From: Variovorax atrisoli 110B
GTDB lineage: Bacteria; Pseudomonadota; Gammaproteobacteria; Burkholderiales; Burkholderiaceae_C
Assembly: GCF_000382045.1 (NCBI RefSeq)
Contig: NZ_KB907470.1
Span: 20,631-84,630 of the forward strand
Direction: 5' to 3'
DNA length: 64,000 bases
In this document: in pieces, positions 30,101 to 34,064 of the stretch
How positions within the stretch are numbered: position 1 is the stretch's first letter
How the letters are laid out: the number at the start of each line of letters is the position of its first letter
Notes under the pieces: model-generated
Database searches by the model: none
The model's input: the letters and a program-made list of their open reading frames with translations, nothing else
Told to the model about the DNA's origin: nothing
Program-made: the position numbers and the translations under genes

Positions 30101-32911
30101 CGTGCTGCCGAGGAGCTTGCCTGCTCCGTCCTTTGCCGTGACCACGGAGCCGGCTTCAGCCTTGCCAGTGATCCGGCTGCCGTCGGTGGGATCGACGGCC
30201 GGTGCGAGCGGGGCCGCGGCGTCGACCATCATCGTGGCGGGTTGACTCGCATTGCCCGCGGAGTCGGAGGCGACGACGTTGAGCTGGGCACCGTCGGCCA
30301 GCGGCGCGGCGGGAACGACGCTGAACTTGCCGTTCGCGTCGGCCGTTGCACTGCCGACCAGCTTGCCCGCACCGTCCTTGACGGTGACGACTGCACCTGG
30401 CTCGGTCGTGCCGCTGATCGTGCGGCCGGAGCTCGGATCGACGATGGGCGCCGAAGGCGGCAGGCTGTCGACGGTGGCTCTGGCTTCCGGACTGTCGTTG
30501 CCGGCAGGGTCGGACGCGACGACGCGCAGCACGCTGTTGTGCGGCGGAATTGTCACGGGCTTGATGCTGTAGCGCCCGTTCAAGTCGGTGGTCGCACTGC
30601 CGAGCAGGGTGCCGGCGCTGTCCTTGACCATGACCAGCGCGCCGGACTCGGCGGTGCCGGTGATCGGGCTGCCCGCGGTCGGATCGACCGTGGGTCTCGA
30701 CGGAGGAACGCCGTCGACCGTGGTCCTGGTTTCAGGGCCGGTGTTGCCGGCAGCGTCGGTAGCGGTCACGCGCAGCACCGTGCCGTCATTGGGGGGCGAC
30801 TTGGGTACCACGCTGTAGAAGCCGTTGGAGCCGACCGTCGCGCTGCCGATGACCTTGCTGGCGATGTCCGTGACTGTGACGACTGAGCCGATCTCCGCAC
30901 GACCGGTGATCTGGTTGCCATGCGTAGGGTCGACCGAGGGGGCGGCCGGCGGCACGCGGTCCACCGTGGTCAAGCCCTCGGCACTCACGTTACCGACGGC
31001 GTCCACGGCGGCGACGTGCAGTACGGTGCCGTCGGTCAGAGGCGTCGTCGGCATAAGGCTGAACTTGCCATTGGCATCGGCGGTGGTGCTGCCGATGAGC
31101 TTGCCCGCGCCGTCCTTGACGGTAACGAGCGCACCCGCTTCGGTCTTGCCTGCGATCGTCGTTCCGTTCGTTGCGTCCACCTGCGGGACATCGGGCGGCC
31201 TGCTGTCGACGGTGGTCGTCACGGCCCTGCCGACGTTGCCGGCAAGATCCTTGGCAACGACATGGATCACCGTGCCATCCGCCAGGGGCGTCGCGGGCGA
31301 GAGGGAGTAGGTGCCATCGGCAGCGGTGGTCCTGCTGCCGACAACCTTGCCGTTGCCGTCGGTGATGGTGACCAACGAATCAGGCTCCGAAGTGCCGGCG
31401 ATCACGCGGCCGTTGGTCGCGTTGACGGTGGGCGTCGGCGGCGTGCCGTCGATGGTGGCGGTGGCGGGCGCGCTGGTGTTTCCGGCCGCATCGGCCGCGA
31501 CGACCTTGACGACGTCGCCGTTGCGCGGCAGCTTGATGGGCGTGAGGCTGAAGATGCCGTTGTTGGCTGCCGTGGTGCTGCCGATGACGTCCCCCTTCTC
31601 GTCGGTGACGATGACGATCGAACGGGGCTCCGCAATGCCGGTGATGGGATTGCCGTCCGTCGGGTTCACCTTAGGCGTGGCAGGCGCGGTGCGATCGATG
31701 ACGGCGGTTGCAGGGTCGCTGCTATTGCCTGCGGGGTCGGTTGCCACCACCGAGATGGACGTGCCGTCCGCCGGAGGCGTGGAGGGCGTGAAGCTGAACC
31801 TGCCGCTGACATCGGCAGTCGTACTGCCGATGAGCTTTCCGGTGTCGTCCCTGATGGCGACCACCGCGCCGGGCTCGGTCGAGCCGGCGATCTTGCTGCC
31901 GTTGCTCGGATCGAGCGTGGGCCGTCCGGGAGCGGTCAGGTCAACGGCCGTGGTGGCCGGTACGCTCGCATTTCCTGCGGAGTCGACGGCCACGACCTTG
32001 ATCACAGCGCCATTGGATAGTGGTGCTGGCGGCATGATCCGGTAGGCGCCGTCCTCCCCGGCAGTCGTGCTGCCAATCACGTTGCCGCGCTCGTCGGTGG
32101 CGGTGACCACCGAGCCGGGCTCGGCCTTGCCGCTGACGGAGATGCCGGTGGTCGGCTGGATCGTGGGTGCGGCCGGCGCCAGGCTGTCGACCGTCGCACG
32201 GGCCTCGGGACTCACGGTACCCGCCTGGTTCACTGCGACGACGCGGAGTTCGGAGCCGTGAGGCGGCTGCGTCGACGGCACGACCATGTAGCTGCCGTCC
32301 GAGGCGACGACCGCGCTGCCGATCTCCTTGCCGGTGTTGTCGAAGACCTTGACAGTCGTGCCCGGCTGGGCAGTACCGGTGATCTTCGTGGCATTGGTGG
32401 GATTGACCGTGGGCCTGCCAGGCGACGAGTCGTTCGCAGGCGATGCACGTGGCGTCGAAGGCGCCACCGCCATCATGGAACCGCCGCTGAAGCTCCCTCC
32501 GCCGCCTGCATTGACACCGGCAGCCGCCAGCCCACCGCCCAGCAGCCAGGGCACCACGCCGAAGTTGAAGTCCTGTGCCAGCAGCAGGGGCTCGATGGCG
32601 TCGATGCTGGTATAGCTGAATGCCAGCTCACCCTGTCCTTCACCGAAGCCGGTCAGCCACAGGCCGCCGTCTTCACCCTCGAGCACGAGATCGCTCTTGT
32701 GGCCATCGAACAACGAGAAGAAGTCGCGGACGGTGACGACCTCATCCGAGACAGAGGTGATGACCAAGTCGTTGCCGACACGGCGCATTCCCCTGATCTG
32801 TTCCCTGGACAGTCCCACCCGGACGACTGCGGCCTCGTTCAGGAACACCTCGGACACCGAGACGGGCGTGGAGTCGCCGCTACGCTTGCTGACCACCTTC
32901 AACGAAATCAT
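14396..32911 (-). CDS. Giant BapA/LapA-like type I-secreted adhesin with Ig-like repeats (6171 aa)
   Basis: A 6171-residue predicted cell-surface or biofilm adhesin. Residues 1-122 resemble the BapA/LapF prefix-like domain (D-L-V-I-T-S and D-G-G-L-W-L-T). A Gly/Ala-rich linker (123-165) leads to about 20 Ig-like repeats of ~82 residues, a Ca-binding-like module with D-A-N-N-D-G-F-I-N-G-K-E, about 31 Ig-like repeats of ~107 residues, an FG-GAP-type region (about 5395-5795) with six D-x-D/N-x-D-G loops, and a C-terminal RTX/T1SS-143-like secretion domain. I noticed one Cys only (L-V-A-C-P), as expected for an unfolded type I substrate. There is no Sec signal peptide. AGGGAG precedes the ATG at good spacing. 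It is the first gene of the operon with its own secretion genes downstream. Confidence 0.93.
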   Translation of the reverse strand: MISLKVVSKRSGDSTPVSVSEVFLNEAAVVRVGLSREQIRGMRRVGNDLVITSVSDEVVTVRDFFSLFDGHKSDLVLEGEDGGLWLTGFGEGQGELAFSYTSIDAIEPLLLAQDFNFGVVPWLLGGGLAAAGVNAGGGGSFSGGSMMAVAPSTPRASPANDSSPGRPTVNPTNATKITGTAQPGTTVKVFDNTGKEIGSAVVASDGSYMVVPSTQPPHGSELRVVAVNQAGTVSPEARATVDSLAPAAPTIQPTTGISVSGKAEPGSVVTATDERGNVIGSTTAGEDGAYRIMPPAPLSNGAVIKVVAVDSAGNASVPATTAVDLTAPGRPTLDPSNGSKIAGSTEPGAVVAIRDDTGKLIGSTTADVSGRFSFTPSTPPADGTSISVVATDPAGNSSDPATAVIDRTAPATPKVNPTDGNPITGIAEPRSIVIVTDEKGDVIGSTTAANNGIFSLTPIKLPRNGDVVKVVAADAAGNTSAPATATIDGTPPTPTVNATNGRVIAGTSEPDSLVTITDGNGKVVGSRTTAADGTYSLSPATPLADGTVIHVVAKDLAGNVGRAVTTTVDSRPPDVPQVDATNGTTIAGKTEAGALVTVKDGAGKLIGSTTADANGKFSLMPTTPLTDGTVLHVAAVDAVGNVSAEGLTTVDRVPPAAPSVDPTHGNQITGRAEIGSVVTVTDIASKVIGSATVGSNGFYSVVPKSPPNDGTVLRVTATDAAGNTGPETRTTVDGVPPSRPTVDPTAGSPITGTAESGALVMVKDSAGTLLGSATTDLNGRYSIKPVTIPPHNSVLRVVASDPAGNDSPEARATVDSLPPSAPIVDPSSGRTISGTTEPGAVVTVKDGAGKLVGSATADANGKFSVVPAAPLADGAQLNVVASDSAGNASQPATMMVDAAAPLAPAVDPTDGSRITGKAEAGSVVTAKDGAGKLLGSTTADASGKFSIGLGTRETDGTIITVIAADRAGNASQPATATVDGTPPAKPSVDATNGNSITGSAELGSFVTIRDGAGNIVGSAAVDSNGRYGIKPLSGLSHNTVLRAVATDAAGNTSPETRATVDSELPAVPKVDPTNGGSIAGKAEPNSVVEVTDGTGKLIGSTTADANGNYSIKPATPLPHDTPLDVTATDAAGNTSQPARATVDGLAPNAPTVKPTNGSLIAGTAEPDAVVTVKDGVGKLIGSTTADGNGAYAVQPVVPPSDGTVLRVIATDAAGNSGQSATATVDRVPPAEPSMDPTNGKLISGFAEAYSVVTVRDGVGNVVGSTTAASNGSYSIKPPLVLPDGTVLRAFATDAAGNSSSEARSTVDSVVPVTPTISPTNGNRVSGKAEAGSVVTVKDDAGNLIGSTIAEFNGTFTVTPVAPPAHGTVLHVVSTDAAGNTSPEARAMVDRTALPGATINPTDGSPITGMAEPDSVVTIRDDAGKLIGSTTADSRGAYSVTPAFTPPHGTVLHVVTTNAAGNESPEATATVDSVPPPAPVIDPSNGNLITGTAEGGSVVRITDDTDRLIGSAIAAPNGAYSVKPLAVPAHGTVLRAVATDAAGNASPEARTTVDRVLPAAPKVDPSQGGVVTGSAEVGSVVKITDDAGKLIGSAIAGNDGAYSIKLSTTLPHDSVMRVTATDASGNVSPETRATVDNLAPDAPVVKPTNGSTVTGTAEAGSLVTVKDGVGNTLGTATADGNGNYSIKPTTPPAHDTQLSVTATDAAGNTSAPATATVDSKAPDAPKVDPTSGSTIAGTAEAGSLVTLRDSVGNLIGSATAGSNGKYSITPSTPAMNGTQLRAIATDAAGNTSQAATAAVDSVAPVIAVAILSDANNDGFINGKELGSEVTVRVKLVSGAAEGDAISVTDGNRNVEVTLAAADVAKGFADVSFPNPAEGASIRVSAVSQDLAGNVSRPVAVDSAVLDTTAPATPATVSASDNFGPVQGEFGSGGSTDDTTPTLAGSGATPGEIVKVYDGATLLGSATVKSDGRWEFTPTGLGHGTHSITHTITDAAGNTSIASTPLTFTVDTSAVAVSVTKAGEPRQGQPVKPRPAGFTDDTTPAVVGTASPGAVVTVKEGSKALASATTDANGNWSLMLPAQSEGAHSYKVTAVNAAGNSSETAFTLTIDTTPPAVPVVASAEDDLGPVQGALASGAATDDTRPTLSGSGATPGDIITVHDNGSAIGSTTVQSDGRWSFNTASPTAPLSEGEHKLTVTATDPVGNQSGHSAPFVINVDTTPPARPDAISGYADNFGAVQNTASTAAFTDDTTPGFKIGSVAAGLTPSLYVDGAKVAATFDPNTGTLMPTFPLAEGAHSISYTLTDAAGNESPRAVDFRLTVDTTPPSALDASQLRVLDHVGPVQGPLAAGAKTDDSKPEYTGTADPAQVTAINVYDNGNLIGSTAVNADGTWRFTPAVPLALGAHSLVACPVDAAGNIGPATPASTFTLVGDPPAAPAIIGVSDDKGSVTGNVAPDASTDDTTPTLRGTGTVGTVVTVYADGAAVGSTSVASDGTWSVTTSALSGDGTKNLTAQAVDGAGQVSPRTGAYAIVLDTTAPATPAVVMAMDDQGPAQGAITAGGVTDDTTPTFSGSGVKAGDTIRLYDGGALIGSITVATDGAWSITPSTPLASGAHRITLTVTDAAGNTSAASAPLEFTVDLADVVVSIEQVVDDQGSIKGNLAPGARTDDTTPTLVGKATAGALVTVKEGATVLGSTTADAGGSWRLTLSAQGEGTHSYTATAVNAAGKKGEATIDLTIDTTAPEVPKIAGVGDDVGLVQGALASGAYSDDTTPTLGGSGATAGDLIKIYDNGSFLGSATVKADGSWSFTPTTPLAEGAHRFTATTTDSVGNESAHSGSFTVNVDVTPPTAKATVGAISTDTGTSADDFVTSDRTLVATITLDSALEQGATVQISMDNGRTWSNATPVGNNNYQFDNTAVSLPDGSYTFLARVVDAAGNATPSSSQVVIIDNSGPTADNAVSITAYTDDVAPNVGDYPSGTSTNDTTPVLKGTVSGLKAGDVVQIFEGAVLLGTATVNGAAWTFALPVLANGTAHTYKAVIADAAGNKGTASADFSLSVATAVPSQSAQIVGFTDDQAPLTGTFGSGAVTNDTSPLLNGTFAGTLNTGDVIVVYRNGARLGAATMTGGGAWTFQDAGLVDNTSYSYAAFVEDAAGNRGGSSAAFTLTIDQRAPSTAPSIDSVTDDVAPVTGSIASGGTTNDARPELKGSGAEPNATVRIYDSGTLIGTATVDDAGKWSFTPEAGKELANGAHSLTASSVDAAGNEGPQSVATAFTVDTIAPSQSTTIVSIKDDQGALQGTVADGGFTDDVAPQLAGTLSAPLQAGEKVVVLRDGAVIGTATMTDATHWTFDDAGLSDGRTYAYTARVEDAGGNRGAISGSYAITIDASVPAQKAAISTVFDNVEPVQGDVANGGTTNDSQPELRGTITGSLAANEFVAVYRDGVKIGTASISGTSWSYTDTSGLANAASYSYTVRVEDAAGNGGAASSPYVITLKLSGPATTAAITGVNDDVDPQQGDVPNNGYTNDTAPQVSGTISAALQAGEKVVVLRDGKEVGFATMADATHWTYADSGLSNGSAYVYTVRVQDAAANPGAESNAHAIRIDTSAPTQTVRLLRAIDNVDPVSGDIPADGTTNDDTPTLEGTLSAALTGTEQLHVFRNGVHAGTAKVSGTRWTFEDAGLSSGTAYTYEARVMDAAGNAGAASNSLRFTVNTSGVTQTVQILGVEDRTDPAMGNVASGAATNETSPLLTGSISTALGAGDVVQVLRNDKVVGTATVTGTTWSFSDSGLADGMTYSYAARVVNSGGNEGAKSAAYAISLDLTAPGQTAAITSFTDNQDPQQGDFPSGSATNDTTPMLNGTLSAPLGAGEVVAIYRNYRRVGSATMADATTWTFQDSGLVDGVSYVYSAAVIDAAGNKGPSSALFSIAIDRTAPAAAPSIDSVMDNTAPVIGQITAGSTTNETRPQMAGAGAEPNGTVKVYDNGTPIGTAIADGSGKWSFTPEAGKALSNGAHSLTAGSVDAAGNEGPRSAPLAFTVGTTAPAQVATITSISDDTGASASDFITSDTTLVVTAALDAAAATGEKVQISLDNGTSWRDATLVSGNTYRLDNTAVPLAAGDYVFQARVVDAAGNAGKPTSQRVVIDTRHSAGITIDIASISTDTGVAGDFITSDTSLTINGRLTGTLASDETAQISLDGGATWVNLIVSGGNWSYVDGRVLADGSHDYRVRVVDTAGNLAAFDARTVVVDTSTPTAGNAVAITAYADDVDPNAGDYASGTTTNDTTPVLKGTVSGLKTGEVVQILEGGVLLGTATVNGNGNVWEFKLPTLADGSTHTYTAAIASAAGTKGTTSANFTLTVDTVAPSAAPVIDSVIDNVDPVQGPIAQGGTSNDARPEFKGSGAEANGTVNVYDNGVLIGSTRADASGKWSFEPASGKELADGVRSLRMSSVDAAGNEGPKSAPMVFTVDTVAPSQTVTLARALDNVDPVLGSIPANGNTNDDSPRLEGMLSATLGGSEQLRVFRNGVYVGNASVNGTDWVFEDTGLSNGTTYTYEARVMDLAGNTGAASNSMRFTVITSTVTQTVDITRVQDNVDPVRGAVADGGTTNDAAPVLVGSISTALNTGEVVEVLRNGTAIGTATVSGTSWRFADKGLADGATYRYTARVVSAGGNQGAESSAHSITLDLTAPVQKAAITDFTDDRDPQKGNFASGSATNDAAPQLNGTLSAPLATNEVVAVYRNGSRLGAAVVSGSTWSFEDKGLDDGSTYRYTARVEDAAGNQGGASAEFTLTVDRTAPVTAPSIDSARDDVAPVTGAIASRGATNDARPELTGSSAEPNGTVHVYDNGTLIGTATADTSGNWSFTPAAGKELADGLHRLTARNVDAAGNEGPQSTAMVFTVDTIAPTATPSIDRAVDDVGPITGSIAPGSMTDDVRPEIRGTGIEPNGMVSIYDNGKLIGSTTADGSGKWSFTPEAGRELADGTHSLTARNVDAAGNEGPASAALAFTVDTVAPATAPSIDRAVDDVSPVVGIITPSGATNDALPEVGGSGAEPNGLVKVYDNGTLIGSTMADGSGKWSFTPDASKKLADGAHSLTVSNVDVAGNEGPRSAPLSFTVDTRVPANEAKIAGYIDDAGPARGTFGSGTTTDDATPVLTGTLTTALGAGDTVNVYEGSTLLGTATVTGTTWTYDLGVLADGSTHTYRAAVTTATGNQASLSGNFSLTVDYAVTVNRQTTVDTTPLVSGGIPFKLVGGQYLEVTIVGKTYSSADGSVVVDSQNESWYVQVTSDIPVGTHDVRAVVKNASAAVVTDDATTGELIVATAPTVTVGSVASDPNQKATAYTLGENGMWRIHSNQTMLDADGSDSASLGSFKQTYLRSNTNDASSIGYARGYVGPNYVQNATFMDFNRDGYMDLFAEDSTYDDGQQAFLYNGASYTAVQVGGPAAVYGDKLTPGSANTYSWFGGVVAFDKTGDGLVDLAYGDQTPNDATSGGGYDSQIVLNADGTILGMVKDGGYTDDKASASGAPNSNNYYNTTFDMELSGVDLDNDGKVDLVYHATASLTKLGGPYDDPNTNPRLGRSTNQHRLVVASNKGDGTWENTQIIEKTFQRTDDDPYYGNGISMTWADFNGDGYMDLFLSRGYGTTTDAQYQSRIIFNDGTGKLKMDSGTQYAGVGSQPSGMYMVNDAYVGWNGATPTTKRLQGGPSIAVDWDGDGKMDAVELPGLGPSGGQTASGMSGPINLYLNKSSSGNVQFDTVNLLGGLNETGIWTGNNATNNAVTGAVAVDIDWDGDRDLLAFTQRGNTKFITNTSTVADGTALHFRILDAQGINALYGNTVQLFDSKGKLVSTQMINPQSGNQTNDSSAIVDFYGLDASETYTLALLRIANGKAADVGGLGSLGGNTIENVNAAWTGLKAGAANHAFVLTAESDSNVTNADIGNGIVGTGYNDTFFATLGDDKYEGGGGTVTVSGVRAWSNTGGVDVVDYKLAGSTPLTIDLSKAGVQSTGFGSATFSNIEGLAGGSGSDVFTDNAADNQFEGRGGNDVFNLTGGGRDTLLYKLLASSDATGGNGADSVNSFTVGTFEATANADRIDIRELLVGYQADADGAARYINGVATIDAGETIGKYLSVTVSGGNTTLYIDRDGAGGAYSATQLITLNGVTTDLATLLANHQLVLA
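15530..16860 (-). other. FG-GAP/VCBS-like calcium-binding region of the adhesin
   Basis: Six calcium-loop motifs are visible in order: D-F-N-R-D-G-Y-M-D-L (from residue 5400), D-K-T-G-D-G-L-V-D-L, D-L-D-N-D-G-K-V-D-L, D-F-N-G-D-G-Y-M-D-L, D-W-D-G-D-G-K-M-D-A and D-I-D-W-D-G-D-R-D-L (from residue 5780). This spacing suits an FG-GAP/VCBS beta-propeller, a likely ligand-binding head close to the secretion signal. Confidence 0.75.
17255..27210 (-). repeat. Adhesin repeat array B: ~31 Ig-like units of ~107 residues
   Basis: Units open with a variable strand, then D-D/N-x-x-P-V-x-G-x-x-x-x-G-x-x-T-N/D-D-x-x-P-x-L-x-G and later W-S/T-F, followed by A-G-N-x-G near the end. I count about 31 openings, including three divergent ones with S-T-D-T-G (around 24.4, 20.8 and 20.4 kb). 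Most units carry one Trp in the W-S/T-F strand, unlike array A. Several neighbouring units (for example those with S-I-D-R-A-V-D-D-V near 17.8-18.3 kb) are nearly identical, suggesting recent duplication. Confidence 0.82.
27513..32416 (-). repeat. Adhesin repeat array A: ~20 Ig-like units of ~82 residues
   Basis: Each unit starts near P-x-V-D-P-T-N-G-x-x-I-x-G-x-A-E, continues with V-x-V-x-D-x-x-G-K-L-I-G-S-T-T-A-D-x-N-G and ends in A-x-D-A-A-G-N-x-S-x-x-A-x-A-x-V-D. I count 20 openings of this type. No Trp occurs in the whole array. The units are clearly related but diverged at DNA level, which should limit recombination between them. Confidence 0.85.
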
Positions 32912-33073
32912 TTTCTGCTCCCTGCATTTTTCTATCGACGAGTAAATTCCAAGGAGCTCCAGCTATGTTGCTCGGATGCATCCCGGAAAGGTAAAAACAA
33001 AATCAAAAAGGAAGGCGGCGCTCGAGGCACCAAGCGCCGGCCAAAATTGCCTGCAATACAGGCAACCCTCAAT
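32912..33073 (-). promoter_or_regulatory. Intergenic region carrying the adhesin operon leader
   Basis: This 162-base AT-richer gap precedes the adhesin. Its upstream half holds two terminator-like hairpins that would end transcription of the OmpR-type gene, implying that the adhesin operon has its own start site in about 32912-33015. I cannot identify convincing -35/-10 or sigma-54 elements. The ribosome binding site AGGGAG lies just before the ATG at 32911. Confidence 0.5.
33017..33065 (-). terminator. Two consecutive terminator-like hairpins after the OmpR-type gene
   Basis: In the minus direction, TTGCCTG-TATTG-CAGGCAA (33047-33065) is followed by TTTT nine bases after the stop codon. 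A second stem GGCGCT/AGCGCC (33017-33038) is followed by several T-runs. Together they look like a leaky double intrinsic terminator separating the regulator gene from the adhesin operon. Confidence 0.5.
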
Positions 33074-33799
33074 TCATCTGAGGAACATTGGTGAAACCGT
33101 GTGCAGCTTGTAACCTTGTCCGAATACGGCGCGCAGCATCAATCCATTTGCCGGCTCGATATTGAGTTTTCTGCGGATCTTGAAAACGCAGACATCCAAT
33201 GCGCGAGAGCGCAGGCTGACGGTGTCCCGCCAGAAAAGACTGTAGAGCTGCTCGCGGCTCAAAAGACAATCCCTGTTCCGGAACAATTCGAGCGCCAAAT
33301 CGAATTCGCGGGGTTGCAGGTACATTTCTTGGTCGCCGTGAAAAACCCGACGTTCGCTGATCTGGAAGCGGTAGCCCCGATAGATCAGAAGCTCGTTTCT
33401 TCCAGCGCCGTACGCCGCCATGGTGGAGCGGTGAAGCAGGCCCTGTGCTTTCGATCTGACCTCTTCGAGATCGAAGGGATGAAGCACGAAATCGAAGTTT
33501 CTCTCTCCGGAAAACTCACGATCGATGCGCTGTTGTGCAGCAACGCTGTCGCTGTTGACTGCGAAGAGCAGCGGCGCGTCAATGAGAGCGCGGACCGAGT
33601 CAAGCCACTGGACAGTCGCATTGACGGGCAATGGCAGCAAGACCAGCCCTGAATGCTGCCCCGCCTGAAGCGATCCGATGAAATCGGCAAGCAGATCGAA
33701 GGTGCCGGCGTGCGACAACTGGCGCTCGTGCGGCGGCAGGCAAATCAGTTGGGATTTGTCCAGGTTGAAAACCTGGGCGCGAGACTCCGGCGAAATCAT
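33074..33799 (-). CDS. OmpR-type winged-helix regulator with degenerate receiver
   Basis: A 241-residue regulator just upstream of the adhesin. The C-terminal ~100 residues are a clear OmpR/PhoB winged helix: L-Q-P-R-E-F-D-L-A-L-E-L-F, L-S-R-E-Q-L-Y, then S-R-A-L-D-V-C-V-F-K-I-R-R-K-L and V-F-G-Q-G-Y-K-L. The N-terminal ~125 residues follow a receiver-like alpha/beta pattern, but where the phospho-acceptor Asp should end strand 3 the sequence reads G-L-V-L-L-P-L-P. The acidic pair of strand 1 is also missing, so phosphorylation control is unlikely. GGAGAG precedes the ATG by 6 bases. Position and orientation suggest control of the adhesin operon; that is inference. Confidence 0.8.
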   Translation of the reverse strand: MISPESRAQVFNLDKSQLICLPPHERQLSHAGTFDLLADFIGSLQAGQHSGLVLLPLPVNATVQWLDSVRALIDAPLLFAVNSDSVAAQQRIDREFSGERNFDFVLHPFDLEEVRSKAQGLLHRSTMAAYGAGRNELLIYRGYRFQISERRVFHGDQEMYLQPREFDLALELFRNRDCLLSREQLYSLFWRDTVSLRSRALDVCVFKIRRKLNIEPANGLMLRAVFGQGYKLHTVSPMFLR

Positions 33800-33830
33800 T
33801 CCAAACTCTCCGTTTGACGTTGGATTTCAC

Positions 33831-33844
33831 GGAAAGCGCTTTCC
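33831..33844. promoter_or_regulatory. 14-bp perfect palindrome upstream of the OmpR-type gene
   Basis: GGAAAGCGCTTTCC is a perfect inverted repeat 32 bases before the regulator's start codon. It looks like an operator, possibly of LacI type because of the central GCGC flanked by A and T runs. The shorter 14-mer AAAGCGCTTTCCCC at 33833-33846 occurs again upstream of dctA. Confidence 0.45.
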
Positions 33845-33969
33845 CCGCATCCCCGTGAACCCTTTCGGGGTGGGGAATGTATCTATTTACAATCAGATCA
33901 GACAATGCCGGAGATTGACTACAAATGACATATGCTGACTGATTCACTCGCGCATAAAATTAAAACTTT

Positions 33970-33998
33970 TGTATAGTGAGTGGAAGAAAATCACAAAG
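33970..33998 (-). promoter_or_regulatory. Candidate sigma-70 promoter for the OmpR-type gene
   Basis: On the minus strand TATACA (33970-33975) is a good -10. A -35 is only approximate: TTGTGA with a short 15-base spacer, or CTTTGT with 17 bases. The surrounding DNA is markedly AT-rich. It would give a leader of about 160 bases containing the GGAAAGCGCTTTCC palindrome. Confidence 0.3.
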
Positions 33999-34000
33999 TT

Positions 34001-34028
34001 GGACAGGGAGTAGGAAAACTCCTTGTCC
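34001..34028. other. 11-bp-stem hairpin/palindrome between kinase and regulator genes
   Basis: GGACAGGGAGT (34001-34011) and ACTCCTTGTCC (34018-34028) form an 11-pair stem with one G-U and a 6-base loop. It lies about 145 bases after the kinase stop and just upstream of the candidate promoter of the OmpR-type gene. No strong T-run follows, so an activator site is as likely as a terminator. Confidence 0.4.
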
Positions 34029-34046
34029 GGACCCGAAGTCAATGCG

Positions 34047-34064
34047 CATTAATGACCATTAATG
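34047..34064. promoter_or_regulatory. Two tandem CATTAATG palindromes, one helical turn apart
   Basis: CATTAATG occurs at 34047-34054 and again at 34057-34064. Each copy is itself a perfect palindrome and the centres are 10 bases apart, the layout expected for cooperative binding of two dimers of a regulator on one DNA face. It lies in the gap between the kinase and the OmpR-type gene. Confidence 0.45.

Noticed and set aside
17255..32416. Tandem repeats as a possible CRISPR array or satellite DNA
   Set aside because: The periods are about 246 and 321 bases, multiples of three, within a continuous coding frame. They are protein repeats, not CRISPR repeats with spacers.
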